Below the pieces are notes generated by a model, which was given only the letters and a program-made list of their open reading frames with translations, made no database searches and had not been told where the DNA came from. From Spirochaetia bacterium (GTDB lineage Bacteria; Spirochaetota; Spirochaetia; Treponematales; Treponemataceae): DNA of 10,994 nucleotides. Shown here piece after piece: positions 6,371 to 10,994 of this stretch. The stretch spans positions 1 to 10,994 of the forward strand of contig CAAGIZ010000129.1 of NCBI GenBank assembly GCA_900770075.1, given 5' to 3'. Each line of letters opens with the position of its first letter. The first letter of the stretch is position 1. The position numbers and the translations under genes were made by a program.

Positions 6371-6419
6371 CCTGTGTGGACTTTTTCTGTCTGCAATTTT
6401 TTGTTTCGAGGTAAAAAAA

Positions 6420-6914
6420 ATGGACGGCAAGGAAGAAATTCTTGAACTTTTGCGGGAAAATGCCCGTCTTTCTGTTGAAGACATCTCCGCAATGACTAAA
6501 AAAACTCCAGAAGCGGTTAAAAAAATCATCGCAGAACTGGAAAGCGAAGGGGTTATCCTCAAGTACGCCGCCATCATAAATCCCGAAAAGGACGAACTGA
6601 ACAAGGACAAGGTTGTGGCCGAAATTGAAATTCAGTGCCAGCCGGAAAGGGAACACGGTTTTGATGCCCTTGCTGAACGCATATACCGGTTTCCTCAGGT
6701 AAAATCCCTCTATCTTATGAGCGGGGGCTACGATTTAAAAGTCATAATCGAAGGTGACAATCTTAAGGAAGTTGCCGGCTTTGTTTCCAGCAAACTTTCA
6801 ACTTTGAACGGAGTGCGTTCCACAAAAACTCATTTTCTGCTCAAAAAATACAAGGAAAACGACGTCCTCTATGTTGAAGACGAAACTGACCGGCGCGAAG
6901 GGGTAATGGCTTAA
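6420..6914 (+). CDS. Lrp/AsnC-family transcriptional regulator
   Basis: A 164-aa DNA-binding protein of the feast/famine type. Residues 1-50 form the helix-turn-helix region (EEILELLRENARLSVEDIS, then EAVKKIIAELESEGVILKY). Residues 65-142 form the ligand-binding RAM domain, with the typical SGGYDLKVII at 101-110. A short charged tail follows (143-164). An upstream in-frame ATG at 6339 exists, but the extra N-terminus it adds lies within the promoter region. GAGG at about 6409-6412, 7-8 nt before ATG 6420, supports the shorter start, which also puts the HTH at the normal place. The aminotransferase begins one base after the stop. Proteins of this family sense amino acids and often control adjacent genes, so this one probably regulates its own operon. 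The effector cannot be read from the sequence. Confidence 0.9.
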   Translation: MDGKEEILELLRENARLSVEDISAMTKKTPEAVKKIIAELESEGVILKYAAIINPEKDELNKDKVVAEIEIQCQPEREHGFDALAERIYRFPQVKSLYLMSGGYDLKVIIEGDNLKEVAGFVSSKLSTLNGVRSTKTHFLLKKYKENDVLYVEDETDRREGVMA

Positions 6915-6915
6915 A

Positions 6916-8094
6916 ATGAATACACGACAGGACAAATTTTCTAAATCGATGATGGACATTCCGCCTTCCGGAATTCGGAAATTTTTTGAAATGCTGATCG
7001 GGCATGACGACGTAATTTCTCTTTCTGTGGGCGAGCCGGACTTTCCTACTCCCTGGGTCATGCGGGAAGAAGCCTTCTATCATCTGGAAAAGGGGCATAC
7101 TTCCTACACTTCAAACTGGGGGCTTATTGAATTAAGGGAAGAAATTTCCAAATATATGGAAAGATACGGTCTTTATTACAGCCCAAAAAACGAACTTCTC
7201 GTTACGGTTGGTGCCAGCGAAGGAGTTGATGCGGTTTTGAGAGCTGTCTTGAATCCCGGAGACGAGCTGATTGTAGTTCAGCCTTGTTATGTAAACTATG
7301 TTCCTCTGGCTCAGCTGTGTCAGGTAAAGGTTGTTCCGGTGGATTCCAGCGTAAACGGCTACTACCCTACTGCAGAACAGATCAAGGCGGCAATCACCCC
7401 AAAGACAAAGGCAATGATGATTTGTTCGCCAAACAATCCTACAGGAACCATGATTCCTGCTGAGGAACTGGAAAAAATTGCAGAACTGGTGGTCGAAAAC
7501 CAAATCTGGTGCATTTCCGACGAGATTTACTGCGAACTTAGGTATGAAGAGGCCAGACACGTTTCCATCGGTTCCTTTCCGAAGATGAAGGACTATGCCA
7601 TTATTCTGAACGGTTTTTCAAAATCTTTTGCAATGACCGGCTGGCGTATCGGCTACATTGCCGCCCCGGCTGACCTTTTGCAGCAGATTGTAAAGCTCCA
7701 CGGCTACAATACAATCTGTGCTCCGATTTTTTCTCAGTATGCGGCTGTGGAAGGTTTGCGCCACGGCTGGAAAGATGTGGAAAAAATGCGCATAAGCTAC
7801 CAGCAGAGACGCAATTTGATGTACAAGGCTTTCTGCGACATGGGGCTGAGCGTGCCGGAGCCTAAGGGAGCCTTTTACATGTTCCCGGATATCTCTTCAA
7901 CAGGGCTTTCTTCCGAAGAATTTGCCACAAGGCTCTTCCAGAAACACAATGTTGCAGTGGTTCCAGGAAGCGTCTTTGGTCTGGGAGGCGAAGGGCACAT
8001 CCGCTGCTGCTACGCCACAGGCATAGAAAAGATGAAAATTGCTCTTGACCGCATTGCGGATTTTGTGAGGGAAATTAAAGAAGGGAAAGCCTGA
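6916..8094 (+). CDS. Class I pyridoxal-phosphate aminotransferase (aspartate/aromatic type)
   Basis: This cytoplasmic PLP enzyme transfers an amino group between an amino acid and a 2-oxoacid. Family marks: SVGEPDFPTP (37-46), SPNNPTG (171-177) with the cofactor-contacting Asn174, SDEIY (201-205) with Asp202 for the pyridine nitrogen, the Schiff-base lysine Lys236 in GFSKSFAMTGWRIGY (233-247), and Arg363 in HIRCCYA as the likely substrate-carboxylate arginine. Length 392 is normal for the fold I group. The start follows the regulator's stop by one base, with AAGGGG about 13 nt upstream, suggesting coupled translation. Its pairing with an Lrp-type regulator and MetY suggests a role in methionine or other amino-acid turnover, for example transaminating a 2-oxoacid. 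Substrate is not determined; aspartate, aromatic or methionine/glutamine specificity are all possible. Confidence 0.92.
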   Translation: MNTRQDKFSKSMMDIPPSGIRKFFEMLIGHDDVISLSVGEPDFPTPWVMREEAFYHLEKGHTSYTSNWGLIELREEISKYMERYGLYYSPKNELLVTVGASEGVDAVLRAVLNPGDELIVVQPCYVNYVPLAQLCQVKVVPVDSSVNGYYPTAEQIKAAITPKTKAMMICSPNNPTGTMIPAEELEKIAELVVENQIWCISDEIYCELRYEEARHVSIGSFPKMKDYAIILNGFSKSFAMTGWRIGYIAAPADLLQQIVKLHGYNTICAPIFSQYAAVEGLRHGWKDVEKMRISYQQRRNLMYKAFCDMGLSVPEPKGAFYMFPDISSTGLSSEEFATRLFQKHNVAVVPGSVFGLGGEGHIRCCYATGIEKMKIALDRIADFVREIKEGKA

Positions 8095-8139
8095 AAAAAT
8101 AGAAAAACTACCGGGCAAGGACATAAAGGACATACAAAA

Positions 8140-9414
8140 ATGAAAATTGAAACAAAATGTTTACATTCGGGCTACGAGCCTAAAAACGGTGAACCGAGGA
8201 TGATTCCCATCGTTCAGAGCACGACTTTTAAATACGATTCCAGTGAAGAAATGGGGAAACTTTTTGACCTGAAGGCTGACGGATATTTTTATTCAAGGCT
8301 TCAGAACCCTACCTGCGACATGGTTGCCGCAAAGATTGCAGATCTTGAAGGGGGAAGTGCTGCCATGCTCACTGGTTCGGGGCAGGCAGCTACCTTTCTG
8401 GCTGTCTTTAACCTTGCAAATGCCGGCGACCACGTTGTGGTTTCTTCTACAATTTACGGCGGAAGCTTTAACCTTTTTAACGTAACCATGCGCAAAATGG
8501 GCATCGATTTTTCTTTTGTAGACCCGGACTGCTCTGAGGAAGAACTGGAAGCTGCCTTTAAGCCCAACACAAAGGCTGTCTTTGGAGAAACCATTGCAAA
8601 CCCTGCCCTTATTGTCTTTGACATTGAACGCTTTGCAAAGGCCGCCCACAGACACGGAGTTCCGCTGATTGTAGACAACACCTTTGCAACACCGGTAAAC
8701 TGCCGGCCTTTTGAGTTTGGGGCGGACATTATAACCCATTCCACCACAAAGTACATGGACGGACACGATGCAACCCTGGGCGGTGTAATCGTAGACCGGG
8801 GAGAATTTGACTGGATGGCTCATGCAGATAAATTCCCTGGACTGTGCACTCCTGACGAAAGCTACCATGGAGTAACTTATGCCGAAAAATTCGGCAAAAA
8901 AGAAGCCTTTATAAGGAAGGCAACTGCCCAGCTTATGCGGGACTTTGGAATGGTTCAGGCTCCTGTAAATGCCTACATCCTCAATCTGGGGCTGGAATCT
9001 CTTCCGGTAAGGATGGAAAGGCACTGTGCCAATGCGCTGAAAATTGCACGGTTTCTGCAGGAAAACGAAAAAATCGCCTGGGTAAACTATCCGGGGCTGC
9101 CGGGCAACAAGTATTTTGAACGGGCAAAAAAGTACATGCCAAACGGTACCTGCGGTGTCATAAGTTTTGGCATTAAAGGTGGAAGAGAAAATGCTGAAAA
9201 ATTTATGGCAGGCTTAAAACTTGGAATGATTGCCACCCACGTCGCCGATGCCAGAACCTGCTGCCTGCACCCTGCCAGTTCCACCCACCGGCAGATGACC
9301 GAAGAAGAACTGAAGGCCGCCGGAGTTCCTTCTGATTTGGTAAGGCTTTCTGTCGGTCTGGAAAATGCAGACGATTTAATAGAAGATATTTCTAAAGCAC
9401 TGAGCGAAATTTAG
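8140..9414 (+). CDS. metY: O-acetylhomoserine sulfhydrylase (aminocarboxypropyltransferase), MetY type
   Basis: This PLP enzyme of the Cys/Met metabolism family replaces the acetyl group of O-acetylhomoserine with sulfide, or with methanethiol, to give homocysteine or methionine. Visible signs: TKCLHSGYEP at the N-terminus, YSRLQNPT (51-58) for phosphate binding, TGSGQAA (78-84), VDNTFATP (178-185) with Asp179, the Schiff-base Lys204 in HSTTKYMDGH (200-209), and RLSVGLEN (402-409) with the substrate-binding Arg402. At 424 aa and with the long 221-265 segment it fits MetY better than the shorter MetB/MetC/MetZ enzymes. AAAGGA lies 9 nt upstream of the ATG. The 45-bp gap to the aminotransferase has no terminator, so it is likely the third gene of the operon. 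Its 3' side runs into a GC-rich hairpin cluster. Confidence 0.92.
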   Translation: MKIETKCLHSGYEPKNGEPRMIPIVQSTTFKYDSSEEMGKLFDLKADGYFYSRLQNPTCDMVAAKIADLEGGSAAMLTGSGQAATFLAVFNLANAGDHVVVSSTIYGGSFNLFNVTMRKMGIDFSFVDPDCSEEELEAAFKPNTKAVFGETIANPALIVFDIERFAKAAHRHGVPLIVDNTFATPVNCRPFEFGADIITHSTTKYMDGHDATLGGVIVDRGEFDWMAHADKFPGLCTPDESYHGVTYAEKFGKKEAFIRKATAQLMRDFGMVQAPVNAYILNLGLESLPVRMERHCANALKIARFLQENEKIAWVNYPGLPGNKYFERAKKYMPNGTCGVISFGIKGGRENAEKFMAGLKLGMIATHVADARTCCLHPASSTHRQMTEEELKAAGVPSDLVRLSVGLENADDLIEDISKALSEI

Positions 9415-9417
9415 CGA

Positions 9418-9564
9418 GGCGCGCACGGCTTGCCGCTATCGCGGCAAGGATACGGGGATGGGCATAAATGCCCACCCCTGCCAGTTTCGGCGCTGGCGCA
9501 CCAAAACTGGTTTATTTACGTGTGCGCGAGGGCGCGCACGGCTTGCCGCTATCGCGGCAAGGAT
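9418..9564 (+). repeat. 34-bp direct repeat pair, each with a perfect 8-bp hairpin
   Basis: 9418-9451 and 9531-9564 are identical over 34 bp, 113 bp apart. Each contains CTTGCCGC-tatc-GCGGCAAG (9429-9448 and 9542-9561). Between them lie TGGGCAT-aa-ATGCCCA (9459-9474), flanked by GGGG and CCCC, and CCAGTTT ... AAACTGG (9481-9510) with an inner GCGC-tg-GCGC. The unit sits directly after metY. Without T-runs these are not ordinary terminators, but they may stop or stabilise the 3' end of the operon transcript. Confidence 0.8.
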
Positions 9565-9570
9565 TGGAGG

Positions 9571-9720
9571 GGACGCGTAGCGTGTGTTTTTGCGGAGCAA
9601 AAATACCGGAGGTGCCCCGACACCGTAGCCCCGGAAAGCCTGGTTTTGGGCGGGAAGTTTCCGGAGCCCGCGGAGGAATCTTCCTGCCCAAAAGCCGCCC
9701 AAATGGGGAAAATTTAAATT
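9571..9720 (+). repeat. Continuing GC-rich palindrome cluster upstream of the PrsW-family gene
   Basis: Hairpins seen: TTTTTGC-gga-GCAAAAA (9587-9603); a long one pairing GGTTTTGGGCGGGAAG (9642-9657) with CTTCCTGCCCAAAAGCC (9680-9696), about 16 bp with one bulge and one G-T pair, whose loop holds CCG...CGG; and GGGAA ... TTCCC (about 9706-9723). No convincing gene lies in 9415-9774; short ORFs there are made of repeat sequence. Confidence 0.6.
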
Positions 9721-9738
9721 CCCGTTAAAAAAAACTCG

Positions 9739-9767
9739 TTGAAACATCGTGTTAAAAGCATTATTCT
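9739..9767 (+). promoter_or_regulatory. Predicted promoter of the PrsW-family gene, giving an almost leaderless mRNA
   Basis: TTGAAA (9739-9744), a 17-bp spacer, TATTCT (9762-9767). The usual start 6-8 nt downstream falls on 9773-9775, at the ATG itself. Only AGG two bases before the ATG resembles a ribosome site. Confidence 0.6.
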
Positions 9768-9774
9768 CTAGGTT

Positions 9775-10458
9775 ATGAATATTTTTGCGCTTTTTGCCCT
9801 GAGTTTTCTTCCGCTGATAACGGCTTTTCTACTGATTGTGATTCTGGTGCCGGGTCAAAAGAAAATCAGGTACGGTCTTTTTGCGTGCGCTTTGGGTCTT
9901 GTAACGGTGGCTCCTGCGGCTTTTTTGCAGTTTTTTATTCTGAACCTTCCGATTTTTACGGCAAATACTGTCATCAACCTTTTGATTACTGCCATTGTTT
10001 TTAACGGTCTGATTGAAGAATCGGTAAAAATGCTTTTTATGTCTTTTTTGCCTTTTAAAAAACTGAACCTGCCTTTTTATTTTTGCTGTGCCCTGCTTGC
10101 CGGTATGACTCTGGGAAGTTTTGAGTCGGTCATCTATATGGTTAAAAAAATCAGCGGTGCTTCTGGGCCTTTGGGAATTTCTGCCATTGTAAATCTGCTG
10201 GCTGCCAGAGCCTTTACCAGCGTGGTGATTCACACTTTTTGCGCCGGGCTGAGCGGTCTTTACCTGTGGCTGTTCAAAAACAAACAGTCCCGCCTTATGC
10301 CTTTTGTCTGGGCCGTCCTCCTGCACGGTACCTACAACTTTTTTGCAGGTTTTGCCAACACCTTCTACTGGTTTTCGGTTGTGGCAATTCTCTTTGCAAT
10401 CCTGGAATGTCGAATCTGGTACAAAGAAGCAGCAGCATTGCCTCAAGATGTGGCATAG
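9775..10458 (+). CDS. PrsW-family intramembrane metalloprotease-like protein
   Basis: A very hydrophobic 227-aa protein with about seven or eight predicted membrane segments, separated by short basic loops such as PGQKKIRYG (26-34). It carries the PrsW (peptidase M82 / CPBP-like) motifs: IEESVK (80-85) with the Glu-Glu pair and Lys85, GSFESVIYM (114-122) with Glu117, VIHTFCAGL (151-159) with His153, and LHGTYN (183-188) with His184. These acidic and histidine residues are the presumed metal site. In Bacillus, PrsW cuts the anti-sigma factor RsiW; the substrate here is unknown and no sigma/anti-sigma pair is in view. The start is fixed by an in-frame TAG six bases upstream (9769-9771). The gene appears to stand alone, with its own promoter, between a repeat cluster and a tRNA gene. 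Confidence 0.82.
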   Translation: MNIFALFALSFLPLITAFLLIVILVPGQKKIRYGLFACALGLVTVAPAAFLQFFILNLPIFTANTVINLLITAIVFNGLIEESVKMLFMSFLPFKKLNLPFYFCCALLAGMTLGSFESVIYMVKKISGASGPLGISAIVNLLAARAFTSVVIHTFCAGLSGLYLWLFKNKQSRLMPFVWAVLLHGTYNFFAGFANTFYWFSVVAILFAILECRIWYKEAAALPQDVA

Positions 10459-10464
10459 ACTAAA

Positions 10465-10500
10465 TAATCGCTTCAAAATGTTAATCCGCACTTCCCTAAG
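10465..10500 (+). repeat. 36-bp dispersed repeat, copy B
   Basis: Matches 2247-2282 at 33 of 36 positions. It starts 6 bp after the stop of the PrsW-family gene and is enclosed by TAGACT (10456-10461) and AGTCTA (10499-10504), which are complementary. The rest of 10501-10561 shows nothing recognisable. Confidence 0.6.
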
Positions 10501-10561
10501 TCTACATCCGCCTGTAAAACAAAAAATTAGCATGTATTCCACATTTTAACCCCATAATTTA

Positions 10562-10590
10562 TTGACATAAACCAACAAAATATGTAAACT
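10562..10590 (+). promoter_or_regulatory. Promoter of the initiator tRNA gene
   Basis: A consensus TTGACA (10562-10567), a 17-bp spacer and TAAACT (10585-10590). Transcription would begin near 10597, leaving about 9 nt of 5' leader for RNase P. Confidence 0.75.
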
Positions 10591-10605
10591 ATTTGAACAT
10601 TGCGA

Positions 10606-10678
10606 CGCGGGGTAGAGCAGTTGGCAGCTCGTCGGGCTCATAACCCGGAGGCCGCAGGTTCGAGTCCTGCCCCCGCTA
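10606..10678 (+). tRNA. Initiator tRNA-Met (anticodon CAT)
   Basis: A full cloverleaf folds by eye. The acceptor is CGCGGGG with CCCCGCT, the D-stem GAGC/GCTC, the anticodon loop CTCATAA with CAT at 10639-10641, and the T-stem GCAGG/CCTGC with loop TTCGAGT. Initiator marks are all present: no Watson-Crick pair at 1-72 (C opposite T), A11-T24 in the D-stem, and three consecutive G-C pairs (GGG/CCC) closing the anticodon stem. The 3' CCA is not encoded; TAG follows A73. It supplies the formyl-methionyl start tRNA. Its 3' end is duplicated downstream at 10864-10884. Confidence 0.95.
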
Positions 10679-10684
10679 TAGAGG

Positions 10685-10717
10685 AAAACTTCAGTTTTAA
10701 CGCTGAAGTTTTTTTGT
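10685..10717 (+). terminator. Intrinsic terminator of the tRNA
   Basis: AAAACTTCAG (10685-10694) pairs with CTGAAGTTTT (10703-10712) over 10 bp around an 8-nt loop, followed by more T residues. It begins 7 nt after the tRNA. Confidence 0.85.
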
Positions 10718-10884
10718 TTTAAAGGAATTTGAATTTTTAACAGTGCAGGACTCGAAGCGGAGCGAACGCCGACCGAATAGGGAGGAAAAGGCGGCACGGA
10801 TGCTGCCGTCAGTGAGCGCAGACGCCGTGGAGGGAGCAGACAGGATGTCTGCGACTGTAACGGCGAGTCCTGCCCCCGCTATAG

Positions 10885-10916
10885 AAGGCACCTGTTTTTT
10901 AGACGGGTGCTTTTTT
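10885..10916 (+). terminator. Second terminator, in unit 2 of the tRNA-derived array
   Basis: AAGGCACCTGT (10885-10895) pairs with the stretch ACGGGTGCTTT (10903-10913), with two G-T pairs, then a run of T. It occupies the same place relative to the tRNA-3' fragment as the first terminator, although the stem sequence differs. Confidence 0.75.
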
Positions 10917-10994
10917 GTTTTTAAACCAATTGTGATTTTGACAGAGCAGGACTCGAAGCGGAGCGAACGCCGACCGAATAGGGAGGAAAAGGCG

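Larger units (their letters stand above)
10661..10994 (+). repeat. Tandem array of tRNA-3'-end units, period about 201-203 bp, running off the window
   Basis: Each unit has (a) the last 18 nt of the tRNA plus TAG, 21 bp identical at 10661-10681 and 10864-10884; (b) a terminator hairpin of different sequence in each copy, ending in a similar T-run; (c) a GC-rich module identical over at least 49 bp at 10745-10793 and 10946-10994, where the window ends. Each module opens with GCAGGACTCGA, the reverse complement of the tRNA T-arm 3' half. Within unit 1 the module also holds CGGCA...TGCCG and GCAGACA-gga-TGTCTGC (10836-10852). No ORF of this stretch looks real. Nothing like a CRISPR is present. 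Confidence 0.8.

Noticed and set aside
6339..6419. An upstream ATG that would extend the Lrp-type regulator by 27 residues
   Set aside because: It overlaps the predicted promoter, lacks a ribosome site and adds a hydrophobic stretch foreign to the family; ATG 6420 has GAGG at good spacing.
6371..6419. SAM riboswitch or T-box in the leader of the methionine-related operon
   Set aside because: The predicted leader is about 43 nt and the gap before metY is 45 bp, both too short; no matching conserved elements were seen.
9418..9564. Possible CRISPR from the 34-bp repeat pair, and likewise from the array at 10745-10994
   Set aside because: Only two copies each, spacings of 113 and about 201 bp, and the intervening DNA is itself palindromic; no cas genes.
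9430..9747. Several overlapping ORFs on both strands between metY and the PrsW gene
   Set aside because: They are translations of GC-rich palindromic repeats with skewed Arg/Pro/Gly content and no family resemblance.
9829..10542. 237-aa minus-strand ORF opposite the PrsW-family gene
   Set aside because: It is rich in Lys, His, Gln and Asn, as expected from the antisense of a membrane-protein gene, and has no recognisable motif.
10546..10891. Minus-strand ORFs across the tRNA and array, including one containing GGRTRTCGLRVMSPTSC
   Set aside because: That peptide is the well-known antisense translation of a tRNA gene; the rest is repeat sequence.

Overview
The window reads as a chromosomal segment of a spirochaete, most probably a Treponema. 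This is an inference from remembered gene style and from the GC-rich palindromic intergenic repeats; no 16S or other marker is present. Coding density is ordinary, but four intergenic stretches are full of structured repeats, and one AT-rich island looks foreign.

Layout. 1-81 is the tail of a plus-strand gene, probably an AAA-ATPase/PD-(D/E)XK-type protein. 338-1903 on the minus strand holds hisG then hisB, two histidine biosynthesis enzymes transcribed from a clear promoter at 1946-1974. 2161-6096 is an AT-rich island with a complete type IIS restriction-modification system: a fused double adenine methyltransferase (654 aa) that overlaps by 4 nt a FokI-type endonuclease (581 aa). The island is bracketed by two identical 71-bp direct repeats (2090-2160 and 6097-6167), as if it had inserted into one copy of an intergenic repeat and duplicated it.

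6420-9414 is a three-gene unit: an Lrp/AsnC regulator, a class I PLP aminotransferase one base downstream, and an O-acetylhomoserine sulfhydrylase (MetY type). It is probably a locally regulated amino-acid/methionine operon. 9415-9774 is a dense cluster of GC-rich hairpins. 9775-10458 is a PrsW-family membrane protease whose promoter places transcription start at or next to the ATG. 10606-10678 is an initiator tRNA-Met, followed by a tandem array of about 201-203 bp in which the 3' end of the tRNA, a terminator and a GC-rich structured module recur. The array runs off the window.

How the parts work together. The restriction-modification operon is self-contained: the methyltransferase protects both strands of an asymmetric site and the endonuclease cuts unmodified DNA. 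No controller protein is visible. Instead, two copies of GGATG, the FokI recognition sequence, lie 10 bp apart over the predicted transcription start and Shine-Dalgarno region, while the methyltransferase gene contains none. This suggests feedback through binding or methylation. The most unusual items are this promoter arrangement, the long target duplication, and the tRNA-derived tandem array.
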